From JBBQKG01 sp038326655 (GTDB lineage Bacteria > Actinomycetota > Thermoleophilia > Solirubrobacterales > JBBDJG01): a stretch of 64,000 nucleotides of DNA. The translations under genes were made by a program, and so were the position numbers. The stretch covers positions 107,002-171,001 of the forward strand of contig JBBQKG010000002.1 of assembly GCA_038326655.1 (NCBI GenBank), read 5' to 3'. Shown piece by piece: positions 42,766-51,635 of this stretch; position 1 is the stretch's first letter, and every line of letters begins with the position of its first letter. Under the pieces are notes generated by a model. The model saw nothing but the letters and a program-made list of their open reading frames with translations, was not told the DNA's origin and made no database searches.

Positions 42766-43997
42766 GCCACCAGCTCCGACAGGTCCGTGCCGGTGTCCTC
42801 GATGTGACTGCGCCCGTCGGCGATGTCGACGGACCCACTGAGCAGGTGCGCCGCGACCGTGAGGTCGTCCGAGCGCCCGACCGTGAGCGCGCCGGCCAGC
42901 TTTCCGTCCTTGACGTACCAGGCCGTGAAAGCCTCCTGCGGCGGATTGCCGCGGAACCAGACGTCGTCCCAATCGACCGCCGGGCCGACGTACTCCATGC
43001 CGCCCCAGTCGGCCAGATCGGACCAGAAGTAGGGCACCACGTCGTATTCCCGGCGCTGGCCGAGCATGTTGAGCGCCGCGTAGCGGCCGTGGTTGAAGGC
43101 CACGTCCCAGTGCTCGATCCGCACGCGCCGTCCGTGCACGACGCTGTCGTACTCGGCGATGTCGCCGGCGGCGAAGATCCCCGGCGCGCTCGTCTCCAGA
43201 CAGCTATCGGTGAGCACGCCACTCGCGGTCTCGATCCCCGCCTGCTCGGCGAGCCGGATTTCCGGGTGCACGCCTGCGCCGATCACGACCAGGTCGCACT
43301 CGATCTCGAGCCCCGACTTCGTCACGACCTTCTGGACGCGACTCTCACCCTCGAACCGCTCCAGCTCCTGAGCGGCGTGAACCTTCACGCCGTGCTCCAC
43401 GAGCAGGTCCTGGAAGAATTGCCCGACGACGGGGCCGTAGAACCGCTCGAACGTGACCGACTCGAGCATCACCAGCTCACATTGCTTGCCAAGCTTCGTG
43501 AACGACGCCGCCAGCTCGGTCGCGATGTAGCTTCCGCCGATCAGCGCGACCCGCTCCGCCCCGTCGAGCTCCTCGCGGATCGCGTCCGCGTTGCGGATCG
43601 TGCGCAGGTAGTGGATCCCGTCCAGCGCGGCACCGTCGACGTGCAGGATGCGCACGTTCGAGCCGGTCGCCAGCAGCGCCTTCTCGAAGCCGATCTCCTG
43701 CTTGTTCGAGAGCGTCGCGACGCGCCCGGGCGCGTCGAGCGTCATCACGCTGGTGCGGGCCTCGACCTCGATCCCCTGCTCCGCGTACCACTGCTCGGGC
43801 CGGAACAGGATGTCGTCTCGCGACTCCTCCCCCCTCATGTACTTCTTCGTCAGCGGCGGCCGGTTGTAGGGCGGGTCCAGCTCGCGGCCGACGATCAGCA
43901 CCTCCCCCTCGGCGCCCTGCTCGCGCAGGTGGCGCGCGCAGTTGGCGGAGGCGATCCCGCCGCCGATCAGCAGGTATCGCACCGAGCGGTCAGGCAC
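42753..43997 (-). CDS. FAD-dependent ferredoxin/rubredoxin reductase-like oxidoreductase
   Basis: A 414-residue flavoprotein of the putidaredoxin-reductase/rubredoxin-reductase type that passes electrons from NAD(P)H to a small redox protein. It has the FAD motif YLLIGGGIASANCARHLRE, PYNRPPLTKKYM, LLATGSNVRIL, the NAD motif RVALIGGSYIATELAASF, and SAPGIFAAGDIAEYDS, then a reductase C-terminal domain. It overlaps the downstream end of the dehalogenase-like gene by 8 bp. A partner might be the P450 or the ferredoxin further along. Confidence 0.87.
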   Translation of the reverse strand: MPDRSVRYLLIGGGIASANCARHLREQGAEGEVLIVGRELDPPYNRPPLTKKYMRGEESRDDILFRPEQWYAEQGIEVEARTSVMTLDAPGRVATLSNKQEIGFEKALLATGSNVRILHVDGAALDGIHYLRTIRNADAIREELDGAERVALIGGSYIATELAASFTKLGKQCELVMLESVTFERFYGPVVGQFFQDLLVEHGVKVHAAQELERFEGESRVQKVVTKSGLEIECDLVVIGAGVHPEIRLAEQAGIETASGVLTDSCLETSAPGIFAAGDIAEYDSVVHGRRVRIEHWDVAFNHGRYAALNMLGQRREYDVVPYFWSDLADWGGMEYVGPAVDWDDVWFRGNPPQEAFTAWYVKDGKLAGALTVGRSDDLTVAAHLLSGSVDIADGRSHIEDTGTDLSELVAQVG

Positions 43998-44871
43998 CGT
44001 TCGCGCCGAGGAAGCAGTTGATCTCTGCGGAGATCTGCTCGCCCTTGTCCTCCTGCAGGAAGTGGGCGGCGCCTTCGATCACGGTCAGGCCGACCGCGCC
44101 GGGAATCAGGTCGACGAAGCGCTGCCCCGCCTTCGGCGTGAAGATCGGATCGGAGTCCGAGAAGCACACGAGCACGGGCTTGTCCCACGCTCCGAGCCGC
44201 TCGCGCACGGCGTTCATCTCGGCCACGCCGGCGTCGTCCTCGGCGATCGGCACGAGCAGGGGGAACTGGGCCACGCCCGCCTTGGATTCCGCGTTCGGCC
44301 AGGGCGCCTCGTAAGCGTCGATCACCTCCTGCGGCACCTCGGTTGCCGTCGCGCTCTTGATGACGAAGCCCACGGGCAGGTCGGGATTGCGCTCCGCGAA
44401 GTTCCGCCACGCCATGAAAGCCTCGTTCACCTGGCCCGCGAAGAGACCCGTGTTCATGATCACCAGGCGCTCGACCCGCTCGGGGTTCTCGGTCGCCCAC
44501 CGGAGCCCGATCGGGCCTCCCCAGTCCTGCACGACCACCGTCGCACCGCGCACGTCGAGCTGCTCGAGCAGGCGCGTCATGAGCTCGACATGGCGGTCGT
44601 AGGTGTACCAGCCACGGTCCGTCGGCTTGTCGGAGCGGCCAAAGCCCGCGTAGTCGGGCGCGATCACCTCGTGGCCTCCCGCGACCAGGGCCGGAATCAT
44701 CTTCCGGTAGAGATAGGACCAGGTCGGCTCGCCGTGGAAGCAGACCACCGGATCGCCGTCGCCCTCGTCCAGGAAGTGGAGCCGCAGGCCGTCCACGTCG
44801 GCGTAGCGGGGTTCGAAGTCGAATTCCGGAAGGCCCTGGAAGCGCTCGTCCGGTGTCCTGAATACCTCCAC
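43990..44871 (-). CDS. Haloalkane dehalogenase-like alpha/beta hydrolase
   Basis: A 293-residue alpha/beta hydrolase. The nucleophile elbow is VVVQDWGGPIGLRWA (Asp nucleophile followed by Trp), the oxyanion region is CFHGEPTWSYLYRKM, the acid lies in CFSDSDPIFTP, and the His in EGAAHFLQEDKGEQ. The D-W pair and HGEPTWSY are typical of haloalkane dehalogenases, where the Trp helps bind halide. The cap-domain halide ligand cannot be fixed by eye. A fluoroacetate-type or epoxide hydrolase is less likely. It overlaps the flavoprotein gene. Confidence 0.8.
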   Translation of the reverse strand: MEVFRTPDERFQGLPEFDFEPRYADVDGLRLHFLDEGDGDPVVCFHGEPTWSYLYRKMIPALVAGGHEVIAPDYAGFGRSDKPTDRGWYTYDRHVELMTRLLEQLDVRGATVVVQDWGGPIGLRWATENPERVERLVIMNTGLFAGQVNEAFMAWRNFAERNPDLPVGFVIKSATATEVPQEVIDAYEAPWPNAESKAGVAQFPLLVPIAEDDAGVAEMNAVRERLGAWDKPVLVCFSDSDPIFTPKAGQRFVDLIPGAVGLTVIEGAAHFLQEDKGEQISAEINCFLGANGA

Positions 44872-44902
44872 GAGCCGCAGAGCCTACCCAAACTCCTGGT
44901 TT

Positions 44903-44933
44903 CAGCCTGCTTGTCTCCGGGGTAAGCAGGCTG
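44903..44933. repeat. Inverted repeat in divergent promoter region
   Basis: CAGCCTGCTT and AAGCAGGCTG flank an 11-base spacer between the divergent dehalogenase-like and STAS genes. The flanks can extend the pairing (CCTGGTTTC with GAAACCCGG). An operator for a dimeric regulator or an RNA hairpin in either leader are both possible. Confidence 0.55.
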
Positions 44934-45020
44934 CGTTGACCCCAGAAACCCGGTCACCCAGCTGACAGGATGGTTCGGATCGCTGAAAGGGCAGGCAATC
45001 GCTCGGCCCGGGAGGACTCT

Positions 45021-45350
45021 GTGCCCGAGCAGGGCCTGAGCGTCGACTCAGAGCAGGCCGACGGCGCCTTTCGCATCGCGCTGCGCGGTGAGCTGGACGT
45101 TTCCACCGTGCCGCGCTTCAACGCCGCACTGGCGGATCCCGGCGTCCGCCGCTGCCACGCGCTGATCGTGGACCTGAGCGGGCTCACTTTCATGGACTCG
45201 ACCGGCCTTTCCGCCCTGCTGGTCGGCGAGATGCACGCTCGCACCCGGGGTCAGCGCTTCGCGATCGTGCGCGGGCCACGGCACGTGCAGGAGCTCTTCC
45301 GCCTGACCGGCGTCGACCATTTCCTCGAAGTGATCGACCCTCCCGCCTAG
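45021..45350 (+). CDS. STAS-domain anti-sigma-factor antagonist
   Basis: A 109-residue single STAS domain, like SpoIIAA/RsbV, which binds an anti-sigma kinase. Landmarks: FRIALRGELDVSTVPRFNA and the phosphorylatable Ser in LTFMDSTGLSALLVG. GTG 45021 is chosen because GGGAGGA lies 4-5 bases upstream; an earlier ATG at 44970 has no such site. No anti-sigma kinase or sigma-B-type gene is adjacent, so the partner is elsewhere. It lies 51 bp before the TrpB2 gene. Confidence 0.85.
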   Translation: MPEQGLSVDSEQADGAFRIALRGELDVSTVPRFNAALADPGVRRCHALIVDLSGLTFMDSTGLSALLVGEMHARTRGQRFAIVRGPRHVQELFRLTGVDHFLEVIDPPA

Positions 45351-45401
45351 CACCGCACCGGCGGGCAGTACCCTTCCCCCGCTCGAGACGAAGGGGCACA
45401 G

Positions 45402-46763
45402 ATGGCCGACGAGACGAAGATCCTGCTCGCCGAGAGCGAGATCCCGACCCACTGGACCAACCTCATGCCGGATCTCCCCGGCGCGCCGGCGCCGCCGCTG
45501 CGGCCCGACACGCTCGAGCCGGCCGGGCCGGACGACCTCTCCCCCATCTTCCCGATGGGCCTCATCGCCCAGGAGATGTCCACCGAGCCCGAGATCGAGA
45601 TCCCGGACGAGGTGCGCGACATCTACAAGCTGTGGCGCCCCACGCCGCTGCTGCGGGCGCGCCGGCTGGAGCAGGAGCTCGACACGCCGGCCCACCTCTA
45701 CTACAAGTACGAGGGCACGTCGCCGGCCGGATCCCACAAGCCGAACACCGCCGTGCCGCAGGCCTACTACAACAAGCAGGAGGGCGTCCGGCGCCTCGCC
45801 ACCGAGACCGGGGCGGGCCAGTGGGGGTCGGCGCTCGCGCTCGCCTGCCGCCTGATGGAGATGGAGTGCGTCGTGTTCATGGTCGGCTCGAGCTATGACC
45901 AGAAGCCCTACCGCCGCTCGATGATGGAGACCTGGGGCGCGACGGTGCACCGCAGCCCGTCCGACGAGACGAATGCCGGCCGCGCGCAGGCCACGCACCC
46001 GACCGGCTCCCTCGGGATCGCGATCTCGGAGGCGGTCGAGGTCGCCGTCGGCGACCCGGAGACCAACTACGCGCTCGGCTCCGTCCTGAACCACGTGCTG
46101 CTGCACCAAACCGTGGTCGGCCAGGAGTCGCTCGCCCAGATGGAGCGGGCGGGCGAGTACCCGGACACCGTGATCGGCTGCGTCGGCGGAGGATCGAACT
46201 TCGCGGGAATCGCGATCCCGTTCGTGCGCGCGAACCTTCGCGGCCAGCACGAGACACGGTTCATCGCGTGCGAGCCGGCCGCCTGCCCCACGCTCACGCG
46301 CGGTGTCTATCGCTACGACTTCGGCGACACGATGGGGATGACGCCGCTGATGCCCATGTACACGCTCGGGCACGACTTCGTGCCGCCGCCCATGCACGCC
46401 GGCGGGCTCAGGTACCACGGCGATGCCCCGCTCCTGTGCGGACTTGTCCGGGCAGGCCTGGTCGAGGCACGTGCGTTCAAGCAGAACGAAACCTTCGAGG
46501 CGGCCGTCCGCTTCGCCCGCACGGAGGGGATCATTCCCGCGCCGGAACCCGCCCACGCGATCAAGGCCGTGATCGACGAGGCAATCGCGGCGCGCGAGGC
46601 CGGCGAAGCGCGCGTGATCCTCTTCAACCTGTGCGGGCACGGGCACTTCGACCTCTCCGCATACGACGCCTATCTGGCGGGCCGGCTGGAAGACCCGGAG
46701 TTCTCCGAAGCCGAGATGGAGGCGGCGCTCGCGCGCCTGCCCGAGACGCCCGCGCTCGCATGA
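45402..46763 (+). CDS. TrpB2-type PLP enzyme (tryptophan synthase beta-like)
   Basis: A 453-residue PLP enzyme of the TrpB2 subfamily, longer than TrpB1 by an N-terminal extension (ESEIPTHWTNLMPDLPGAPA). The PLP lysine is in PAGSHKPNTAVPQAYY, the substrate loop in ETGAGQWGSALALAC, and the phosphate loop in GCVGGGSNFAGIAIP. TrpB2 often acts without TrpA; no trpA is in the window. Roles in serine deamination or indole salvage have been proposed for the subfamily. ATG 45402. Confidence 0.9.
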   Translation: MADETKILLAESEIPTHWTNLMPDLPGAPAPPLRPDTLEPAGPDDLSPIFPMGLIAQEMSTEPEIEIPDEVRDIYKLWRPTPLLRARRLEQELDTPAHLYYKYEGTSPAGSHKPNTAVPQAYYNKQEGVRRLATETGAGQWGSALALACRLMEMECVVFMVGSSYDQKPYRRSMMETWGATVHRSPSDETNAGRAQATHPTGSLGIAISEAVEVAVGDPETNYALGSVLNHVLLHQTVVGQESLAQMERAGEYPDTVIGCVGGGSNFAGIAIPFVRANLRGQHETRFIACEPAACPTLTRGVYRYDFGDTMGMTPLMPMYTLGHDFVPPPMHAGGLRYHGDAPLLCGLVRAGLVEARAFKQNETFEAAVRFARTEGIIPAPEPAHAIKAVIDEAIAAREAGEARVILFNLCGHGHFDLSAYDAYLAGRLEDPEFSEAEMEAALARLPETPALA

Positions 46764-46881
46764 CGCGGGCCGCCGGTGCTCGGCACCGGGGTTGTGTGAT
46801 GATCCGCACGCTCGATATCGCCGCGCGCCGGTAGCTTCCGCGGTAGGAGCAAGGGGCAGCGACGGGAGGAGCAGAGGGCAG

Positions 46882-48198
46882 ATGAGGCTTCCGCCAGGAC
46901 CACGTGAGCCACGATTGATCCAGACGGTCGGGTGGTGGACGCGCCCGGTGCCCTTCATCGAGCGCTGCCGCGCCCGCTACGGGAAGCGCTTCACGATCCG
47001 GCTGCTGCAGACGCCTCCGTTCGTGATGCTCTCCGACCCGCAGCAGATCAAGGAGGTCTTCACGGCGCCGCCCGAGGTCCTTCATCCCGGCGAGGGCGCA
47101 CGGATCCTCGAGCCCGTGGTGGGCAAGAACTCCGTGATCCTGCTCGACGAGCGTGCGCACCTGGAGCAGCGGAAGCTGATGCTCCCCGCCTTCCATGGCG
47201 AGAAGATGGAGCGCCTCGCCGACCTCATGACCGAGGTCGCCGAAGAACAGGCGGCGAGCTGGCCGCGTGACCGGGCGATCGCTCTTCATCCGCGCCTGCA
47301 GGCGCTCACATTGGAGGTGATCCTCCGCGCCGTGTTCGGCCTCGACGCCGGCGAGCGGCTGGACGCCCTGCGCACGCGCCTCACCGAGATCCTCGCGCTC
47401 GGCAGCAAGCCGCTCGGGATGTTCTCGGCGCTGCAACGCGACCTCGGGAAGCTGACGCCGTGGGGCCGCTTCCTCCGGCTTCGCGACGAGGCCGACGCAA
47501 TGATCTTCGACGTGATCGAGGAACGGAGGCAGCATGCGGAGCCCGACGCCGGCAACGACGTGCTGTCGATGCTGCTCGGGGCGCGTCACGAGGACGGGTC
47601 GCCGATGTCGCCGCAGGAGCTCCGGGACAAGCTGATGACGCTGCTGGTCGCCGGTCACGAGACGACCGCGTCCGAGCTCGCCTGGGCGTTCGAGCGCCTC
47701 GCTCGCGAGCCCGCCGTGCTCGCGCGGCTCGTCAACGAGATCGAGCGCGACAACGACGACGAGTACCTCACGGCCACCGTGCAGGAGACGCTTCGCCGGC
47801 GTCCGGTGCTTCCCAATGCGGCGCCGCGACTCGTGAAGCAGACGATCGAGGTCGGCGGCTGGACCTACCCGCCCGGCGCCTGCCTCGTCGCGAACGCGTA
47901 CCTGGTGCACCACGATCCCGAGATCTACCGCGACCCGTACGCCTTTCGCCCGGAGCGTTTCCTCGAGGAGACGCCCGGCACCTACACCTGGATCCCCTTC
48001 GGCGGCGGCCGCAGGCGCTGCCTCGGCGCGAGCTTCGCGCTGCTGGAGATGAAGCTCGTGCTCCGGGCGGTGCTCTCCCGCAACGAGATCGGGCTCGCTG
48101 GGGACGGTCTCGAGTTCAGCCGGAGGCGCAGCATCACGCTCAGCCCCGGCGCTGGCGCGACGACCGTGGTGCGCGACCGCGAGCTGGTCGCGGTCTGA
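46882..48198 (+). CDS. Cytochrome P450
   Basis: A 438-residue haem monooxygenase. It opens MRLPPGPREPRLIQTVGWWT. The I-helix is LMTLLVAGHETTASELAWAF, the K-helix ExxR lies in VQETLRRRPVLPNAAPRLV, the PERF-type segment is YAFRPERFLEE, and the haem loop is FGGGRRRCLGASFALLEMKL. No membrane anchor is present, so it is soluble and needs redox partners, perhaps the flavoprotein at 42.8 kb and the ferredoxin at 52.9 kb. ATG 46882 has an AGAGGG site; an upstream in-frame start is less conserved. Confidence 0.93.
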   Translation: MRLPPGPREPRLIQTVGWWTRPVPFIERCRARYGKRFTIRLLQTPPFVMLSDPQQIKEVFTAPPEVLHPGEGARILEPVVGKNSVILLDERAHLEQRKLMLPAFHGEKMERLADLMTEVAEEQAASWPRDRAIALHPRLQALTLEVILRAVFGLDAGERLDALRTRLTEILALGSKPLGMFSALQRDLGKLTPWGRFLRLRDEADAMIFDVIEERRQHAEPDAGNDVLSMLLGARHEDGSPMSPQELRDKLMTLLVAGHETTASELAWAFERLAREPAVLARLVNEIERDNDDEYLTATVQETLRRRPVLPNAAPRLVKQTIEVGGWTYPPGACLVANAYLVHHDPEIYRDPYAFRPERFLEETPGTYTWIPFGGGRRRCLGASFALLEMKLVLRAVLSRNEIGLAGDGLEFSRRRSITLSPGAGATTVVRDRELVAV

Positions 48199-48207
48199 CC
48201 GCTTTCG

Positions 48208-49581
48208 CTATTTGACGGTCACGGTGACCGGCGCCGACACCGCGCCCGTGTTCCCGGCCGCGTCGATCGCCACCGCGGTGATCGTGTGCTGCCCCTTCTG
48301 CGTCTTCCAGCCGGTCGAGAAGGGCGCCAGGCCGTCCGTGCCGAGCTTCGTGCCGGCGACGTAGAAGTCGACGATCTTCGCACCCGAGAACGTGTCGGTG
48401 GCACCCGCCGTGACCGTCACCTGCCTGGCCGTGATCGTGGCGCCGTTCACGGGGCTGGTGATCGCGACCGAGGGCGGAACCGTGTCGACCCCCAGGGTCA
48501 CGCTGCGCACCGCCTCGACGTTGCCGGCGCCGTCCCACGAGCGGTACTTGACGGTGGTCGGCTGCGAGACCGTGAGGGGCACCGAGTACACCCGGCTGGC
48601 CGCCGTGGGCGTGGACCCGTCGGTCGTGTAGCGCGTTGCGGCGACACCAGATCCGCCCGTGTCGGTCGCGGCGAGGGTGAGGTTGACGGCCTGCTTGTAC
48701 CAGCCGGTCGAGCAGGCGGTCGCGTTGCAGGTCGCCGTGGTCGCCGGCGCGGTCTTGTCCGCCGGCGGAGGCGGCGGGGGACCGCCGAGCGCGGCGCTGA
48801 CCGTCTCCACGACGGTGCCGCTCGAGGCGCGCGCCTGGAGCCAGTCGAGGAAAGCGTTCATCGTGGCGGAGCTCACGGAGGAGTCCGCGCACTGGTTGCA
48901 GATGTCGTGCAAGACCAGCGGCACCCAGCCGCCCCCGTGGATCTCGGCCTGAGTCACGAAGCCCTCGAGGTCGGACAGCGTGTACTCGCCCGGATACCAC
49001 TCGGGTGTCCTGATCCCGTAGGGGTCGCGGGGCGGAATGCTCTCCGTGTACGGACAGCTCGGATCCGTGCAGCCGCTGCTGTAGAGGTCGCCGAACTTGC
49101 GCGCCGAGAGATAGCCGCAGTCCAGAAGCGCCTGTCGCACCGGTGCGCTCGTGCTGCCGGCGCCGTAGGGATAGGCGAAGTCGGTGATCGTGTAGCCGCG
49201 GCCGCGAAGCGTCGCGGCGTCGTCGCAGATCTCGTGGTGCTGCTGGTCTGCCGTCAGGTCCGTGAGCCGCTTGTGGTCCACGGTGTGGCCCGCGATCTCA
49301 TTGCCGGCGTCGGCGAGCGCGTCGACCTGCGACCACGTCATGAAGTAGGAGCTCGATCCGACGTTGCCGCTGTTGATGAAGAAGGTCCCCCGCATGCCGT
49401 GCGCGGCGAGGCTCGACCCCGCGATGGTCTGGCTTGCGATGCCATCGTCGAACGTGAACGACACGACCGTGGCGGCGCGCGCGCCGGAAGGGGCAACGGC
49501 GGCAAGCAGCGCGGCGGCAGCGAGCATCACGGCAGCGCGGATGCAGGCGCTCAGCGCTGAGCGCGGGGCCAGGATAGCCAT
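48208..49581 (-). CDS. Secreted polysaccharide deacetylase with C-terminal Ig-like domains
   Basis: A 457-residue exported enzyme of the NodB/CE4 type. A signal peptide (IRAAVMLAAAALLAAVAPSG) precedes the NodB domain: VVSFTFDDGIASQT (catalytic Asp-Asp), AGHTVDHKRLTDL (metal His pair) and FAYPYGAGSTS. After a PPPPPP linker come a chitobiase/FN3-like domain (TDTGGSGVAATRYTTDGSTP) and an Ig-like domain (PPSVAITSPVNGATITARQV). Wall or exopolysaccharide is the likely substrate. ATG 49581 has GGAAGGAG upstream. Its stop is 9 bp from that of the P450 gene. Confidence 0.88.
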   Translation of the reverse strand: MAILAPRSALSACIRAAVMLAAAALLAAVAPSGARAATVVSFTFDDGIASQTIAGSSLAAHGMRGTFFINSGNVGSSSYFMTWSQVDALADAGNEIAGHTVDHKRLTDLTADQQHHEICDDAATLRGRGYTITDFAYPYGAGSTSAPVRQALLDCGYLSARKFGDLYSSGCTDPSCPYTESIPPRDPYGIRTPEWYPGEYTLSDLEGFVTQAEIHGGGWVPLVLHDICNQCADSSVSSATMNAFLDWLQARASSGTVVETVSAALGGPPPPPPADKTAPATTATCNATACSTGWYKQAVNLTLAATDTGGSGVAATRYTTDGSTPTAASRVYSVPLTVSQPTTVKYRSWDGAGNVEAVRSVTLGVDTVPPSVAITSPVNGATITARQVTVTAGATDTFSGAKIVDFYVAGTKLGTDGLAPFSTGWKTQKGQHTITAVAIDAAGNTGAVSAPVTVTVK

Positions 49582-49697
49582 CGAGACTCCTTCCCGGGCG
49601 CCCACAGAACACGCCCGGCCCGGCATCCATGCCGGTTCGGGAACAATGGCTTCACCCTAATCGCAGCGGCTTGCCGGTCGCAACTATTCCGCGAGAC

Positions 49698-49726
49698 CTC
49701 TTAAAGCACTCTTAAGCGCCGCTTAG
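49698..49726. promoter_or_regulatory. Three 11-bp-phased direct repeats, likely operator
   Basis: CTCTTAA (49698), CTCTTAA (49709) and CGCTTAG (49720) are spaced exactly 11 bp apart in the gap between the divergent deacetylase and the redox operon. Regular 11-bp direct repeats are the usual binding pattern of OmpR/PhoB-type response regulators. The regulator is not encoded nearby. Confidence 0.5.
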
Positions 49727-49759
49727 TGGCCCTTCAGATTGGTAGTCGAAGATGGCCTC

Positions 49760-50131
49760 ATGGCAGAGCGGCCCACGACCGATCCGCAGTCGCAGCCGGC
49801 CCGCGCGCAGGCCCGGCGTGACGCCGGCCTGAAAAAGATCTCGCGTCTGACAGGCTGGGCCCTGGCCGGGACACTCGCGCTCACAGGCGTGATCTCGGAA
49901 GTCGCGGCGCAGGCGCGGCCGGGACACACGAAGGCGCAGGCAAAGACACAGACGAAGGCGCGGCACGCCACGTCCACGCCCACGCCCTCTGCGTCCTCGT
50001 CCGCTTCCTCTTCCTCTTCCGGCACGGGCACCGCGCAGTCGCCTTCCGACAACGGCTCGGCGCTTCAGGCGCCCTCGCAGGCGCCCGCGCCCTCCAGCAG
50101 CAGCGGCGGCTCGGTCTCCGGGGGCTCGTGA
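49760..50131 (+). CDS. Small Ser-rich membrane or secreted protein
   Basis: A 123-residue protein of unknown function. After a charged start (GLKKISRLTG) there is one hydrophobic helix (WALAGTLALTGVISEVAAQA) and then a low-complexity region rich in Thr, Ser, Ala, Pro and Gly ending SSSSGGSVSGGS. A cell-surface linker is likely. It is the first gene of the ApbE operon: its TGA overlaps the apbE GTG (GTGA). No FMN-binding domain or clear flavinylation motif (D-x-x-S/T-G-A-T/S) is seen. ATG 49760; an earlier start at 49739 is possible. Confidence 0.65.
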   Translation: MAERPTTDPQSQPARAQARRDAGLKKISRLTGWALAGTLALTGVISEVAAQARPGHTKAQAKTQTKARHATSTPTPSASSSASSSSSGTGTAQSPSDNGSALQAPSQAPAPSSSSGGSVSGGS

Positions 50132-51069
50132 CCGCGCCGGCCGTGGCCGTGCCGGCTGCCCAGGCTTCGGCCTCGTGGCGGGCGCTCGGGACGCGCGCCT
50201 GTGTGCTGGTCACCGAGCCGGCGCACCTCGAGGACGCGCAGGCGATCGTGGCCCAGCTGCTCGGCGAGATCGACGTGGCCTGCAGCCGCTTCCGCGAGGA
50301 TTCCGAGCTGATGGGCGTGAACCGGGCGGGCGGCACGTGGACCCCCGTCGGCGCGCTCTTCCTCGATGCCCTCGACGCGGCCCTGCGAGCCGCCCGCCTG
50401 ACCGACGGCGACGTCGACCCCACGATCGGCCGCGCCCTGCGCCTGGCGGGGTACGACCGCGACTTCGAGCTCGTCCGCGATGCGCCCCCGGCGCGGGTAC
50501 GGGTCGTGACCACGCCGGGTTGGCAGGCCGTGGAGAGAGACGTCTCCGGCGCACGCGTGAGGGTTCCCCCGGGCGTCGAGCTCGACTTCGGCGCAACGGC
50601 CAAGGCGCTCGCGGCCGACCGCGCCGCCGCGCGCGTGGCCGCCGCCCTCCCCGGAGGGGTGCTCGTGAACCTCGGTGGCGACATCGCGGTGGCAGGCGAG
50701 GCGCCGCCCGGCGGGTGGCGCGTGCGCGTCACCGACGACCACGCCGCCGGCCCCGAGGCGCCCGGCCAGACGGTGATGACCGCCTGCGGCGGCCTCGCCA
50801 CCTCGAGCACCACGACGCGCAGGTGGGCAAGCCCCGCAGGCGAGCTTCACCATGTCTTCGATCCGGGAACCGGCCGGCCCGCGGAAGTCGTGTGGCGGAC
50901 GGTGAGCGTGGCCGCGGCCACGTGCGTCGACGCAAACACGGCGAGCACGGCCGCGATCGTCCGCGGCGGGACCGCCCCCGCCTGGCTGGAGTCGAGCGGG
51001 CTTCCGGCGCGCCTCGTGCGCCGGGACGGCTCGGTGCTGCGCGTCGCAGGGTGGCCCGAGCCCCGATGA
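50128..51069 (+). CDS. apbE: FAD:protein FMN transferase (ApbE)
   Basis: Transfers FMN from FAD onto Ser/Thr of target proteins. The 313-residue protein shows MGVNRAGGTWTPV, TDGDVDPTIGRALRLAGYD, LDFGATAKALAADRAAARVA, GVLVNLGGDIAVAG and the ASTAAIV motif near the end, all ApbE landmarks. No signal peptide or lipobox is visible, so it may act inside the cell or on a co-translocated partner. It overlaps genes on both sides (GTGA before, ATGA after), within a redox operon; the target is not evident. Confidence 0.9.
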   Translation: MTAPAVAVPAAQASASWRALGTRACVLVTEPAHLEDAQAIVAQLLGEIDVACSRFREDSELMGVNRAGGTWTPVGALFLDALDAALRAARLTDGDVDPTIGRALRLAGYDRDFELVRDAPPARVRVVTTPGWQAVERDVSGARVRVPPGVELDFGATAKALAADRAAARVAAALPGGVLVNLGGDIAVAGEAPPGGWRVRVTDDHAAGPEAPGQTVMTACGGLATSSTTTRRWASPAGELHHVFDPGTGRPAEVVWRTVSVAAATCVDANTASTAAIVRGGTAPAWLESSGLPARLVRRDGSVLRVAGWPEPR

Positions 51070-51635
51070 CGGACGGCAGAGCGATCTGGTACCTCAGCCG
51101 CGGGACCGGCGTGGTCACGTTGATTTTGCTGACCGCCACGGTCGTGCTCGGGATCATCGATCAACAGCGGTGGAGCAGCAGTCGCTGGCCCCGCTTCGTG
51201 CTGGACGCGCTCCACCGCAACCTGTCGCTGCTGGTGCTGTGCGTGCTCGCGACCCACGTGGCGACCATCGTGATGGACAGCTTCGTCCCGATCCGGCTTG
51301 TCGACGCGATCGTCCCGTTCGGATCGAGCTACCGCCCGGTGTGGGTGGGGCTCGGCGCGCTCGCGTTCGACATGCTGTTGGCGATCGCGCTCACGAGCGC
51401 GCTGCGCGTGCACCTCGGGCACCGGGCGTGGCGGATCGTGCACTGGCTCGCCTACGCCGCGTGGCCGGTGGCGCTCGTGCACTCGCTGGGCGTCGGCACC
51501 GACAACCGCTCGACGTGGATGCTCGCCATCGCCGGGGTCTGCGCCTCGGGCGTGCTGGCGGCGACCTGGACGCGCCTGGGCGGGACTACCTCGGGCGAGC
51601 AACAGCAACCCCGGCAAGCGACGGTGTCACAGTGA
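51066..51635 (+). CDS. Ferric-reductase-like transmembrane protein
   Basis: A 189-residue membrane protein with about five helices, of the ferric-reductase-like transmembrane (YedZ/FRD-like) type that binds haem b between His pairs. Candidate ligands are His in LDALHRNLSLLVLCVLATHV and in WRIVHWLAYAAWPVALVHSL, i.e. two His on each of two helices. It would move electrons across the membrane. Its TGA overlaps the GTG of the NuoF-like gene. Confidence 0.8.
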   Translation: MTDGRAIWYLSRGTGVVTLILLTATVVLGIIDQQRWSSSRWPRFVLDALHRNLSLLVLCVLATHVATIVMDSFVPIRLVDAIVPFGSSYRPVWVGLGALAFDMLLAIALTSALRVHLGHRAWRIVHWLAYAAWPVALVHSLGVGTDNRSTWMLAIAGVCASGVLAATWTRLGGTTSGEQQQPRQATVSQ

